Assembly (NCBI RefSeq): GCF_000513935.1
Contig: NZ_AZUY01000029.1
Span: forward strand, 321 to 58,794
Direction: 5' to 3'
Length of the DNA: 58,474 nt
Source: Mesorhizobium sp. WSM3626
Lineage (GTDB): Bacteria > Pseudomonadota > Alphaproteobacteria > Rhizobiales > Rhizobiaceae
Shown here: one piece after another, positions 19,151 through 27,602 of the stretch
Position numbering within the stretch: position 1 is the stretch's first letter
How the letters are laid out: the number at the start of each line of letters is the position of its first letter
The notes under the pieces: model-generated
The model's database searches: none
The model's input: only the letters and a program-made list of their open reading frames with translations
What the model was told of the DNA's origin: nothing
Program-made: the position numbers and the translations under genes

Positions 19151-19197
19151 AATTGGGGAAATTTATTGTTTTGATGGATGTCATCCAGGTCATGGAT
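19151..19197 (-). promoter_or_regulatory. nod box upstream of nodABC
   Basis: On the minus strand, ATCCATGACCTGGATGACAT followed by CCATCAAAACAATAAATTTC and CCCAATT fits the 47-base nod box: ATCC, GGATG, ATC-AAACAAT and CCAAT blocks at the right spacing. It is the NodD binding site controlling nodA, nodB, nodC and probably genes through nodJ. Confidence 0.9.
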
Positions 19198-19600
19198 GGC
19201 AGCGACGCGGGACGCCAAGCGGCATCGCGCGTCACGACCAGAAGTGCCGACAGCAAGAGACGTGCCAATCCGTTCAACCGCAGGAAGGGCACCGTTTTCT
19301 GGTATTTCGGCCATCATCGATCAGGCGTTTTGTGCGGATTTCCGCATTTGCCAGCGGCATTCCGCACACTCGTGGTCCATTGGCGGGTTAGAAGCTAAAC
19401 GCGCTGCCGCCCTGCACCAAGGGAGAGAATCCCGGCGTGCATGGCGCGCGAGTTCCGAGACTCAATTCTCGTGCGAGCACGACCTAGAGTTTGGGGGTGT
19501 TTGGCTACCCTGCTTCGGGCGCAGCCATGTCACTGCATCGGAACAGGAAACCTGCCCGCAACAGCCGTGTCCAATCGTGGCGCTATGCGTCAGCCTCTGC
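19198..19600. other. Stretch upstream of the nodA nod box, no gene recognised
   Basis: No family motif was found on either strand between the nod box and the nodH relic. It is probably decayed sequence. Confidence 0.4.
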
Positions 19601-19619
19601 TGGCGGGAAGCGCGTCGTT

Positions 19620-20175
19620 GAGCGCGGCGGCGGTATCGGAGGCCAAAAGCGCTGGGACCCTCCAGGAAATCCCAAATCGCTGCTGAACAACCCTGCACGT
19701 TCGCCATGGGAGCCTTCTCCTCAAACCATCCAAATGGTGGACGCGAAGACGTGCGCGACGGGGTTGTGCAATCGTCAACGGTGTGGAAGTAAGCCTCTGA
19801 GGAGGCTCTTGGCAGTCGCGTGGGCCGAACTGAAGTGACCGCAGCGGTGCCAATGTGTTTCTGCGAACGGCGCCTTGAAGCTGGCCAACGGGCGAGCTCG
19901 GCAAAAAAATCCAGATGACCGTGAAACTCAGCTGCGTGGTGTTGCAACACACCCGCGCCGCCTTGTTGTAACCTCGGTTGGGGTGGCGCAAGGTGGCACG
20001 ATCGAGGAGGTCGCGATCGCTGCCTAGAAGGCGATGCTTATCCGACGAATTCGAGTCGCTTGTGTTGAGCAACTCACCGTTGCTCAACACGTTCCGATTC
20101 CCGTCCAGCACTCTTCCAGGTAAGGCGCGCCTGTCTTCGCGTTCGCAGGACCACAAGGCGCCCAAAGCCGGAGTG
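19620..20175 (-). pseudogene. nodH: nodH pseudogene (second sulfotransferase copy, decayed)
   Basis: The minus strand contains NVLSNGELLNTSDSNSSDKH and RLLGSDRDLLDRATLRHPN, nearly identical to residues 33-70 of the intact NodH. It continues with frame-shifted counterparts of the CEAYFKAADEF and AKIWDFLG regions (SEAYFHTVDD, AAIWDFLEG). Frameshifts and lost segments, including the RTGTHYLEE PAPS-binding start, inactivate it. It follows the aldo/keto reductase gene in the same orientation, indicating that a nodH-containing segment was duplicated and then decayed. Confidence 0.85.
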
Positions 20176-20346
20176 GGACGGTACATTGCATATCGGTCGA
20201 TGACTGCTGACGACAGCAATCGATCTGGAGCAGGGCGTGATCCCCGCTGCAAGCTAATTGCGAGCTAATGGGCGTGCAATCAGACTGGGCAGCCTAACAG
20301 CAACCTTGTAAGGACCGCGTGAGCGCCCGGTCTAAACCCGCTCCTG

Positions 20347-21405
20347 CTAGGCTGCGGGTGACGTTCCGTAACGCTGGTAAATGGCTTGAATTCCATCCAG
20401 GACTTCGCGTGAAAGGTTGACGTCCACACTGGCGAGGTTGTGTTTCAGTTGCTGCACGGAGGTAGCGCCCACGAGGGTACTTGCGACGAATGGCCGGTTG
20501 GTGACAAATGCCAACGCGCCATGCACCGGGTCAATGCCATGTTCTCGAAAAAGCGTGGTGTAGGCGAGGGCGGCCTGCTCTGCCCTTTCGTTGCTGTAGC
20601 GAAAGAACCGTTTGAACAAGTCCAGCCGAGAGCCTGCCGGCAGCTGCCCTCCCATATACTTGCCAGTCAACGTACCCATGGCCAACGGCGAATAGGCTAG
20701 GAGGCCGACCCGCTCGCGCTGAGCCATTTCGGCCAGCCCGTTCTCGAAGTCGACGTTGAGCAGATTGTACGGATTTTGGATGCTTATCACCCGGGCCAAA
20801 CCGTGTAGTTCCGCTTGATGTAGGAATCGCGCAAGGCCCCAAGGCGTTTCGTTGCACAGTCCAATGTGGCGAACGCGACCGCTTTTGACGAGCGCGTCCA
20901 ACGCTTCCAGCGTCTCCCGGATTGGCACCGTATCCTCGTCGAGTTCGTACTGGCAGTCTAACGATTGAAAGACGTTGGTGCTTCGGTCGGGCCAGTGCAG
21001 TTGGTAAAGATCAATATAGTCCGTCTGAAGCCTTTGAAGGCTGGCGTCTAAGGCCTCAAACAGATTGGCGCGCGTGTAGCTGATGCGACCGTTGCGCACA
21101 TAGGGCAGGTTCGCCTTGCCTGCTCGAACAGGCCCGATGGCTTTGGTCGCGAGTACAATGTCTTGCCTGCGGCCGCTGTTGTTGCTTAGCCAGCTGCCTA
21201 TATATGCTTCCGAAAGCCCATGTGTCTCCGCGCGCGGTGGCACAGGGTACATCTCGGCAGTATCGACCAGGTTTATGCCGGCTTCCAGAGCCGCGTCCAA
21301 TTGCGCGTGCGCCTCGGCTTCCGTGTTCTGCTCTCCCCAACTCATAGTGCCCAGGCCGAGCGCGCTGACCTTCAGGCCGCTCGATCCAAGTTCACGATAC
21401 TGCAT
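20347..21405 (-). CDS. Aldo/keto reductase (Tas-like) in a nod-box unit
   Basis: A 352-residue TIM-barrel NADPH-dependent oxidoreductase of the AKR family, closest in layout to E. coli Tas. The catalytic tetrad is visible as D48, Y53 (DTAEMYP), K88 (ATKAIG) and H137 (QLHWPD). SPLAMGTLTGKY and the C-terminal TSVQQLKHNL coenzyme-binding region are also present. The ATG at 21405 follows AAGGAGA. A nod box lies 360 bases upstream in the same orientation with only a nodJ fragment between, so induction by NodD is likely (inference). It is not one of the standard Nod-factor enzymes; a reduced sugar, acyl or flavonoid substrate is conceivable but unproven. Confidence 0.88.
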   Translation of the reverse strand: MQYRELGSSGLKVSALGLGTMSWGEQNTEAEAHAQLDAALEAGINLVDTAEMYPVPPRAETHGLSEAYIGSWLSNNSGRRQDIVLATKAIGPVRAGKANLPYVRNGRISYTRANLFEALDASLQRLQTDYIDLYQLHWPDRSTNVFQSLDCQYELDEDTVPIRETLEALDALVKSGRVRHIGLCNETPWGLARFLHQAELHGLARVISIQNPYNLLNVDFENGLAEMAQRERVGLLAYSPLAMGTLTGKYMGGQLPAGSRLDLFKRFFRYSNERAEQAALAYTTLFREHGIDPVHGALAFVTNRPFVASTLVGATSVQQLKHNLASVDVNLSREVLDGIQAIYQRYGTSPAA

Positions 21406-21441
21406 CGGTGTCTCCTTCTTCTCGTATTGGTCGTAAGTGCG

Positions 21442-21561
21442 TCAAGGTATGAGGCGTCGACGCAGCAGTGCTGATGACGGGAACGGCAACACCGGAGGCC
21501 AAACATCGCCGGACCGAATAGGCTCGATCGAATGTGCAAGCGGCAAGAAGACCGTTAAAGA
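21442..21561 (-). pseudogene. nodJ: nodJ 3'-end fragment
   Basis: Reads [13 protein letters not shown] ... [11 protein letters not shown] and ends at the same place as NodJ ([15 protein letters not shown] ... [11 protein letters not shown]), with about 20 central residues deleted. It lies between a nod box and the aldo/keto reductase. This shows that the reductase was once joined behind a nodIJ-type operon, or that recombination occurred at nodJ ends. Confidence 0.8.
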
Positions 21562-21764
21562 TCTGAGCAGCTTAGCAGCAGCTTTATCGGTTGAGCCGGT
21601 GCGGCAGCTTTGCCGAATTAGCAAGGCCGCAACGGAACACACGGGCTCGATTGATGCTCTGCAGACGACTAAAGGTCGTTCCTCTCGAGCCAGGGTTTAG
21701 ACGATCATCCTCAAGGATTCCAAATTTAGCTTTGCTTCAACTCCTTTACTGCAGCATTCCCTAA

Positions 21765-21811
21765 AATTGGCAAAATCGATTGTTTTGATGGCGACTATCC
21801 AGGACATGGAT
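21765..21811 (-). promoter_or_regulatory. nod box upstream of nodJ fragment and aldo/keto reductase
   Basis: The minus strand reads ATCCATGTCCTGGATAGTCG, then CCATCAAAACAATCGATTTT and GCCAATT, a very good nod box (ATCCAT, GGAT, ATC-AAACAATCGATTTT, CCAAT). It is the best consensus match in the window. The first intact downstream gene is the aldo/keto reductase. Confidence 0.92.
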
Positions 21812-21962
21812 GGTGAGGCGCCATTCCTTGATCAGCATCAAGCGTCACCACACCCCTTTCGTTCATTCCGGCGGGTCTGTTGCTGGGTAATGGACGTTGC
21901 GGCCATTACATATGGTATGAAGGAACATCGTTGTGAGCCCGAACATGGATGCCAGCGGCGAA

Positions 21963-22130
21963 CTACGAGCCCGCGTTCTGCCGAAACCGCGATGCCGTCA
22001 CATCGCCCGCGGCAATCACCAACGGCATGCGCATCGTAGGATCGTACCAACTCTGCGTATGAATCTTGGCCGGAACAGATCCGGCTCCTGGAGGTTTTGC
22101 GACACTGGGTATCGCCTCCTGCACGTCCAT
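21963..22130 (-). CDS. Small open frame, uncertain
   Basis: A 55-codon frame from the ATG at 22130 has protein-like composition (for example AAGDVTASRFRQ) but no recognised family. It lies just downstream of the MacB-like relic on the same strand. It may be part of a decayed efflux operon rather than a real gene. Confidence 0.2.
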   Translation of the reverse strand: MDVQEAIPSVAKPPGAGSVPAKIHTQSWYDPTMRMPLVIAAGDVTASRFRQNAGS

Positions 22131-22203
22131 CGTGCCTGATCTTCACCTAGCCTTCGTAAACTTGCGTTCCTTTCCAACATCGCTGCCGCAGAGCACCAGC
22201 AGG

Positions 22204-22290
22204 TTAGTCGCGTGCCAGCGCCACCGCAGGATCGAGCTTCGATGCATCGCGGGCGGGACTGAAGCCAAAGATGATGCCAATCAGGCTCGA
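22204..22290 (-). pseudogene. MacB/FtsX-type permease C-terminal relic
   Basis: The last 28 codons of a frame on the minus strand read SSLIGIIFGFSPARDASKLD followed by PAVALARD and a stop. This matches the conserved end of MacB-type ABC permeases (GxxFGxxPARxAsxLdPvxALR). Only the tail remains; it abuts the 3' end of nodH in the same orientation. Confidence 0.55.
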
Positions 22291-22297
22291 GCAGATA

Positions 22298-23041
22298 TCA
22301 GACGGTCTCACCTACCTCAAAGAACTCCGCGTAAGGACCGCCCGCGAAGTGGCGCCGCAACTCCTCGAAATTCTCTATGGTTTGGTCGAGGGGGCGCGCT
22401 TCCTGGCGCTTAAGGTTAGCAGTCCCAGTATGCTCAAACGCCGCAACCCCCAGGAAATCCCAAATCTTAGCCATGCACGCGGAGGGTTCGATAAGAAGGT
22501 TCTCGTACTCGACCACATGCAAGTCGGCCGACGCGAAGGAGCGCGCGAGCCGATTGTGGAATTCGTCGGCGGCCTTGAAATAAGCCTCGCAGCAGGGGAT
22601 TGCTAGTTTCACGGAGGGAGTAGCGTCATTGTCAGAACTGAACTTCAGCCACTGGCGGGTTTGTCTCGCCTGTGTCAGCGAACGCAGCGATTCCAGTGTG
22701 TTCTTACGGACCATGAGGATAACCTTGAGGCCCGGCCAACGGGCAAGCTCAGCAAAAAAGCCCGGACGCTCGTGGAACTGGGGTTCGTTGATCTTGCAAC
22801 CAACGCGTGTCACCTTCTTGTTGGTTTGGTTTGGATAGCGCAAGTAGGCGAGTTCGAGGAGTTCGTGATCGCTGCCTGCCAAGCGGCCCTTATCGGACCA
22901 GTTCGTATCGTAAGTATTGAGCAACTCACCGTTGCTCAGTACGTTCGGATGCTTGTTCAGCAATTCTTCCAGGTAGTGCGTGCCCGTCCTTGGCATCGCA
23001 AGGATCACAAATGCGCCAGGCGATGGCACGGGATGGGTCAT
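22298..23041 (-). CDS. nodH: Nod-factor sulfotransferase
   Basis: A 247-residue PAPS-dependent sulfotransferase, the exact length of S. meliloti NodH and colinear with it. It adds sulfate to the reducing-end glucosamine, a host-range determinant for legumes that perceive sulfated Nod factors. Visible: the 5'-phosphosulfate loop MPRTGTHYLEELL (16-28), NVLSNGELLNTYDTNW, GCKINEPQFHERP and VRKNTLESLRS (111-121, 3'-phosphate-binding type). I chose the ATG at 23041, preceded by GGAG, over 23074 because MTHP is the usual NodH start. A nod box divergent from nodD lies 430 bases upstream. The PAPS-supplying nodPQ genes are not in the window. Confidence 0.95.
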   Translation of the reverse strand: MTHPVPSPGAFVILAMPRTGTHYLEELLNKHPNVLSNGELLNTYDTNWSDKGRLAGSDHELLELAYLRYPNQTNKKVTRVGCKINEPQFHERPGFFAELARWPGLKVILMVRKNTLESLRSLTQARQTRQWLKFSSDNDATPSVKLAIPCCEAYFKAADEFHNRLARSFASADLHVVEYENLLIEPSACMAKIWDFLGVAAFEHTGTANLKRQEARPLDQTIENFEELRRHFAGGPYAEFFEVGETV

Positions 23042-23473
23042 AGCATGATCTCCAATGAATATTGCTGAGGGCACTTCGTCTGGGGCCTAGTGAATAGACC
23101 CCGCCAGTTCCATCAAACGGTCCAGCACTGCCTTAATGTGCTTTGAACTGGCTGCAGCGAGCATCCTAGGCCCATAGGTGTTTCGAAGAACGCGAGTTCC
23201 ACATGATCGGCACGTTCAGTCTCCAAGAACAAATCTCATTTGGAAAGCGCCTGAGGCTGCCATCACACGATCCCGCCCAGAACAGTTTCAGCACCGGCTG
23301 CTTTGCCGGTCTGAGCCTCCAACCAGCCTAGGGGAGCTCGGTTGCAGGCATCCCGACCGGCCGCACCGTCGTGGATTGACGCTCGGTGTAACCTTGGGAA
23401 CCAGGGCAACTGAACAGCCATGGATATAAGGCGAACTTTCGCGGCTGACATTTTTCTATGCAGGAATTCATAA
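23042..23473. other. Leader region between nod box and nodH
   Basis: No complete gene. Two minus-strand stretches look protein-like (AAASSKHIKAVLDRLMELAG near 23100-23165 and a 52-codon frame ending at 23263) but match no family I know. They may be relics of a nod gene that once stood before nodH. Confidence 0.35.
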
Positions 23474-23520
23474 GCCGCGTAAAATCGAACGTTTTTATGG
23501 CTCCCATCCACGCTACGGAT
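23474..23520 (-). promoter_or_regulatory. nod box divergent from nodD, reading toward nodH
   Basis: The minus strand reads ATCCGTAGCGTGGATGGGAG, then CCATAAAAACGTTCGATTTT and ACGCGGC. The ATCC, GTGGATG, ATC/ATA-AAAAC and CGATTTTAC blocks match, with weaker downstream bases. The box ends only 10 bases before the nodD start codon, the classic divergent nodD arrangement in which NodD may also control itself. Confidence 0.8.
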
Positions 23521-23530
23521 AGATGAACAC

Positions 23531-24469
23531 GTGCGCTTCAAAGGCCTTGATCTAAACCTTCTCGTCGCGCTCGACGCTCTCATGAATGAGCGCAACCTCA
23601 CCGCTGCTGCGCGCAGCATCAATCTGAGCCAGCCCGCCATGAGCGCGGCCGTCGGCCGGTTGCGCGACTTTTTCCGTGATGAGCTATTTACGATGAGGGG
23701 CCGCGAACTTGTCCCAACACCCCGTGCAGAGGGGCTTGCTCCCGCCGTCCGCCAGGCGCTGCTACACGTCCATCTGTCCATCATTTCCTGGGACGAGTTC
23801 AACCCGCGTCAATCGGAGCGTTGCTTCAGGATAGGCATTTCCGATTACATGACGCTGGTATTTTTTCAAGCGGTCGTGGAGCGTGTCGCACGGGAAGCTC
23901 CCGCAGTCACCTTTGAGTTGCGTGCTCTCGACGAGCACCCCGATGACCTCCTCCGGCGCGGTGAGATAGATTTCTCAGTCCTTCCAGAAGTGTTCATGTC
24001 CAGCGCCCATCCCAGAGCAGCACTGTTTGAAGAGACGTTCGTGTGCGTAGGCTGCCCTAAGAACGAGGCGCTATCTCGTCCGCTTACATTCGAGCGATAC
24101 ATGTCGATGGGACACATTGCAGCCAAGTTCGGCCGTACGCGGCAGCCCTCCATCGAAGAATGGTTGTTGCTTGAGCATGGTGTCAAGAGACGTGTCGAGG
24201 TGGTCGTTCAGGGCTTTAGCATGATCCCTCCCATGCTACCGGGCACCAACCGGATTGCGACCTTACCGTTACGGCTGGTTAAGCACTTTGCAGAAGCAAT
24301 ACCCCTGCGGATCGTCGAACTTCCGGTGCCGCTTCCCGCATTCACCGAGGCCGTACAATGGCCCGCGCTTCACAACAACGACGTGGCAAGCATTTGGATG
24401 CGGGAAATGCTTTTGCAGGGATCCGACTTGGCTTGTTCGCACGACGCTGGAGCGCTTAAGAGCTCCTAG
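23531..24469 (+). CDS. nodD: LysR-type regulator NodD
   Basis: A 312-residue LysR-family activator that binds nod boxes and responds to plant flavonoids. The N-terminus [19 protein letters not shown] and the helix-turn-helix [20 protein letters not shown] (about 20-40) are diagnostic, and the inducer-binding domain extends to the end. The start codon is GTG (23531), whereas most nodD genes use ATG; the start fits the family exactly. It is divergent from nodH across a nod box. A second nod box and nodA follow on its own strand, so it is flanked by targets on both sides. Confidence 0.96.
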   Translation: MRFKGLDLNLLVALDALMNERNLTAAARSINLSQPAMSAAVGRLRDFFRDELFTMRGRELVPTPRAEGLAPAVRQALLHVHLSIISWDEFNPRQSERCFRIGISDYMTLVFFQAVVERVAREAPAVTFELRALDEHPDDLLRRGEIDFSVLPEVFMSSAHPRAALFEETFVCVGCPKNEALSRPLTFERYMSMGHIAAKFGRTRQPSIEEWLLLEHGVKRRVEVVVQGFSMIPPMLPGTNRIATLPLRLVKHFAEAIPLRIVELPVPLPAFTEAVQWPALHNNDVASIWMREMLLQGSDLACSHDAGALKSS

Positions 24470-24565
24470 TTTCGAAGAACGCAAGCAACTCCGCGGATCA
24501 GGCAGGCCAAGGCGCGCTGTGGATGGAGGCGGAAGGCCGTACTCGAAGGCAGGTAGCGCGCTGCC

Positions 24566-24612
24566 ATTCATGACGTCGATGGTTTTAATCCAAACAACAA
24601 ATTTTACCAGAT
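24566..24612 (+). promoter_or_regulatory. nod box upstream of second nodA
   Basis: ATTCATGACGTCGATGGTTT then TAATCCAAACAACAAATTTT and ACCAGAT has the GATG, ATCCAAACAA and ATTTTACCA blocks at correct spacing. It starts 97 bases after the nodD stop and ends 93 bases before the nodA start. Confidence 0.88.
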
Positions 24613-24705
24613 CGGCCGGGTGTTGCATGAACCGCGCCCTGAGTGAAGCAGCTGTGCCTGGCACCGCACCAGTGCTTCGAATGATGTAAGCGAGGGGTAG
24701 CGTCC

Positions 24706-25296
24706 ATGAGCTCTGAAGTGCGGTGGAAAGTGTGTTGGGAGAGTGAGTTGGAACTCTCCGATCACAAAGAGCTCGCCGAGTTCTTCAGAACTATTTTTGC
24801 ACGGACCGGGTCCTTCAACGCGAAGCCATTCGAAAGCTATCGCAGTTGGGCGGGTGCGAGGCCTGAGCTGCGCGCAATCGCCTACGATTCGCGCGGCGTA
24901 GCGGCTCATATGGGCGCTCTGCGCCGTTTCATACGGGTTGGCGACGAAGATCTGCTGGTGGCCGAGCTCGGATTATACGGTGTGCGCCATGATCTTGAAA
25001 GGCTTGGGATAAGCCATTCAATCAGGGTCATGTATCCGACGTTGCAGCAGCTTGGCGTGCCCTTTGCTTTCGGTACCGTCCGGCACGCGATGCGTAGCCA
25101 CTTGGAAAGGTGGTGTCGGGGCGGTCTAGCGACCATGAAATCGGGCATGCGCGTGCGGTCGACCCTCCGGGATGTGTTTGCCGAGCTGCCGCCGACTCGC
25201 GTCGAGGACGCACTCGTGGTCGTTGTGCCAGTTGCGCGCCAGATTGATGAGTGGCCCTCGGGTACCTTGATTGACCGGAACGGCCCGGAGTTATGA
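24706..25296 (+). CDS. nodA: N-acyltransferase NodA, canonical copy
   Basis: A 196-residue NodA of exact family length beginning [20 protein letters not shown] with a proper ATG and a GAGGGG ribosome-binding site. It carries [32 protein letters not shown] and [15 protein letters not shown]. It attaches the acyl chain to the Nod-factor backbone. It differs clearly from the nodA at 18282 (for example [10 protein letters not shown] versus LKIYGQTG), so the two are not a recent duplication and may come from different sources. It has its own nod box and is followed by a nodE relic instead of nodB. Confidence 0.96.
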   Translation: MSSEVRWKVCWESELELSDHKELAEFFRTIFARTGSFNAKPFESYRSWAGARPELRAIAYDSRGVAAHMGALRRFIRVGDEDLLVAELGLYGVRHDLERLGISHSIRVMYPTLQQLGVPFAFGTVRHAMRSHLERWCRGGLATMKSGMRVRSTLRDVFAELPPTRVEDALVVVVPVARQIDEWPSGTLIDRNGPEL

Positions 25297-25379
25297 AAGG
25301 ACACCCATGCCCACTACAGGCAAACCAGATTTGAACCGGCGTCCTCAAACGCAGTGGCGCGGTGCTTCACTGATAGCGG

Positions 25380-25745
25380 GCCCGCGGTCCCCCATCGAAC
25401 GCATGTCGAAGGACTGGAAGGGCCGCAATGCGCCATGCTTTGCCTGCCTGGCCGATGCCGGGCTGAACATCGAGGAAGTCGACTATTTCAACGCGCGCGG
25501 CACCTGCACAAAGACCAACGATCAAACCGGGACAGTCGCGATCAAGCGTCGCCTGCGCGACGACCATATGTGAAGGTGTAGTGTCGCCTAAGGCAACTAT
25601 CGTGAGCCGGATCCCGATTGCGGTCTCTCAACGTACGCGCAAGGTGGCGCGCGAGAGCGAGAGCGAGTGGCGCTGAGCAACACTTTCGTTTTTGGCGGCA
25701 CGAATGCCGTCGTTGTTCCAGGAGGGTGTAGGCATCCGACACCGG
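25380..25745 (+). pseudogene. nodE: nodE relic (beta-ketoacyl synthase)
   Basis: Pieces read [20 protein letters not shown] and [17 protein letters not shown] (25458-25566), matching the ADAGL...VDYxNAHGTGTxxNDxxETxAI segment of NodE/FabF, and later ALSNTFVFGGTNAVVV (25670-25717), matching the SNSFAFGGTNAVL end. The active-site HGT has become RGT and a stop lies between the pieces. NodE makes polyunsaturated acyl chains for NodA; that function is lost at this locus. Confidence 0.8.
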
Positions 25746-25833
25746 ACCTTGGTAACGAAGCCGTCGCCGTAGGAGCGCCGCTAGCCGCACTCACCTCAGC
25801 CGGGGCGTGATCCAGGGTCGGCTGGAGCCTAGC

Positions 25834-26727
25834 TCAACCGTTCTGGTCACTTGGTAACGAGCCGGCAAGCCGAGCCGCAGCTTCGCTTATCGGCATGTCA
25901 ATGACTGTGACTGCGCACGCTGCCAGGAAACGGCGTTCGTTTCTGGTCAGCTCAGACCCATCGATTAGCGCGAAATGTGGGCCGTCGGAGCGCTTCATGA
26001 TCTGCCGGGCATAGGTGCGCAGCATCTGATCGTCGAACCGGCAGCCGAGGAAGAAAAAACCCCGATTGCTGCGCCGCTGCTTCACCTGATCAGGGATCGG
26101 CGTCTGGATGTCGATGTCTGTCAGCGCTTCGACATAGTCGGAATCTGAAATCAGGAAGTTCGCCGCCGGCCTGACACTGCCATGAGGCACATAGAGAACC
26201 GTCTCAACGGGAGGCACCGCGTCGAGTTCGTTTCCGGACAAATCATAGGCTTTGGTCCAAATGTCCCTGGTTTCGTTCGCCCGGGTGACGCCCTGTATCT
26301 CTACGACATCTCTTCGGCCGGTGGCGATCAGGGCTGCGCGCATGGTGCCATCATACCAACTGTCGACGATGAGCGAGAGCGGCAGTGTGGCGAGCCAGGC
26401 GTGGAGCGCCGTCGGCGCTGCCGGCGCGGCGAAGATCTCGGCCATCCAACCCTGGAGCGTCCGGCGATGCCGGCGCTGCTCGATGAACTGCGCGACAGAC
26501 CACATATTGGTGCGGATCTTGGATGGAGCCGGCGCACGCTTGGTAAGGGCCGTGGCCACCGCCTCAGGACTATGCGGTACAACAGGCTTTGCGCAGCCGA
26601 GCTGGAGGAGACCCGGGCCCAGGTAAGGAACAATCGCATCGGCCGCGAGCGCTCCCTTGAGCAGGTCAAGCCGCGTGTCTGCATGGCTGTCCCGAGTGAT
26701 TAAAAGATGGCGCGGGAAGGTGTTCAT
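25834..26727 (-). CDS. SIR2-like domain protein at the end of the nif operon
   Basis: A 297-residue protein with a Rossmann-type SIR2-like start (AIVPYLGPGLLQLG, about 31-44) and internal GFFFLGCRFDD and FALIDGSE segments typical of SIR2_2 domains. The ATG at 26727 follows AGAGGA and lies 40 bases after fixU on the same strand, so it probably belongs to the nifB-fdxN-nifZ-fixU operon. Genes of this type recur at this position in rhizobial nif clusters, but their role is undefined. SIR2-like domains elsewhere bind or cleave NAD. Whether catalytic residues are complete cannot be judged by eye. Confidence 0.75.
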   Translation of the reverse strand: MNTFPRHLLITRDSHADTRLDLLKGALAADAIVPYLGPGLLQLGCAKPVVPHSPEAVATALTKRAPAPSKIRTNMWSVAQFIEQRRHRRTLQGWMAEIFAAPAAPTALHAWLATLPLSLIVDSWYDGTMRAALIATGRRDVVEIQGVTRANETRDIWTKAYDLSGNELDAVPPVETVLYVPHGSVRPAANFLISDSDYVEALTDIDIQTPIPDQVKQRRSNRGFFFLGCRFDDQMLRTYARQIMKRSDGPHFALIDGSELTRNERRFLAACAVTVIDMPISEAAARLAGSLPSDQNG

Positions 26728-26766
26728 GCTCAGTCCTCTTGGGCTTCATGCCGTCATTCCGCCGTC

Positions 26767-26979
26767 CTAATCCCCGTCGGATATTTTCCTGGCCTCGACG
26801 GTGATTGGCAGGCGCGTATCTCGCGGCAGGTCGGGCAGGACGAAGCGCCAGCCGTTCCTGAGCATGACGGCCCCCCCCCATAAGCCTTCATTCTCAACCT
26901 GAATGATCGGCTCTTCGAGATCCTTCTTGGGAACATAGGCCGACAGGCCGGCGCCGGTCCGGCGGATCATCAACTTCAT
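26767..26979 (-). CDS. nifT: NifT/FixU small nitrogen-fixation protein
   Basis: A 70-residue protein starting MKLMIRRTGAGLSAYVPKKD and containing GLWGGAVMLRNGWRFVLPDL, the NifT/FixU family pattern. Its biochemical role is unknown; it is conserved in nif clusters next to nifZ. The ATG overlaps the nifZ stop as ATGA, so translation is coupled. Also called fixU in rhizobia. Confidence 0.93.
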   Translation of the reverse strand: MKLMIRRTGAGLSAYVPKKDLEEPIIQVENEGLWGGAVMLRNGWRFVLPDLPRDTRLPITVEARKISDGD

Positions 26980-27302
26980 CCGGCTGCTCCCTTGCCAGGA
27001 GCAGACGTAATTTCCGCGCTACCAGCAGCCCCGGCATTCTCGAGGCTCACCATTTCGCGCGCCCGCATTCCCACGACCGTGCCACCGCCGATCCATTCGA
27101 CCGCATAGATGTAGAACTGCTGGAGAAAGGTGCCGATGTCACGCACGTACCCTTCGTCACCCTTCAACACGAGGTTTTCCCCGATCTCCCTGCCGGGGTA
27201 GGTGCCGTCATTCTTGACGTGACGGGTTGCGCGGACCCGTTCGCCCGGCATGAATCGTGGAGGCTTGCGGATTTCGACCTCCTGTTCGCGCCCCAGGGTC
27301 AT
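26976..27302 (-). CDS. nifZ: NifZ, nitrogenase P-cluster maturation
   Basis: A 108-residue protein with the NifZ core: PPRFMPGERVRATRHVKNDG, then TYPGREIGE, DEGYVRDIGTFLQQFYIYAV and GTVVGMRAREM. In Azotobacter, NifZ assists formation of the second P-cluster in the MoFe protein. The ATG at 27302 follows AAAGGAA. It is 70 bases downstream of fdxN and overlaps fixU. Confidence 0.94.
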   Translation of the reverse strand: MTLGREQEVEIRKPPRFMPGERVRATRHVKNDGTYPGREIGENLVLKGDEGYVRDIGTFLQQFYIYAVEWIGGGTVVGMRAREMVSLENAGAAGSAEITSAPGKGAAG

Positions 27303-27372
27303 GGCTGTTGTTCCTTTTCGCGGTTGGAGGTTGGAATGAAGAACTCAAGGCGCCTCGCCAGCCGATCGGACG

Positions 27373-27567
27373 TCAGGCGGGAACGCAGGTCATCTCCACC
27401 GGACAGACCGAGGCGCATTGCTGTGTGTCGAAGGTGTCCTTGCATTCGGTGCACTTCTCCGCGTTGATAACGTAGGCCTCGCCTTTGAATTTGATCGCAC
27501 CCGAAGGACATTCGAACTCGCAGGCACCGCATTGGGTGCATTGGGATGCGATGATCTTGAACGCCAT
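27373..27567 (-). CDS. fdxN: 2[4Fe-4S] ferredoxin FdxN
   Basis: A 64-residue bacterial-type ferredoxin with [11 protein letters not shown] and [17 protein letters not shown] cysteine motifs; the second has the longer insert typical of nif-linked FdxN. It likely supplies electrons for NifB or nitrogenase reductase. AGGAG precedes the ATG. It lies 35 bases after nifB on the same strand. Confidence 0.95.
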   Translation of the reverse strand: MAFKIIASQCTQCGACEFECPSGAIKFKGEAYVINAEKCTECKDTFDTQQCASVCPVEMTCVPA

Positions 27568-27602
27568 TTGTCGTCAACTCCTGGTCAGCTGATTGAGAGA
27601 TG

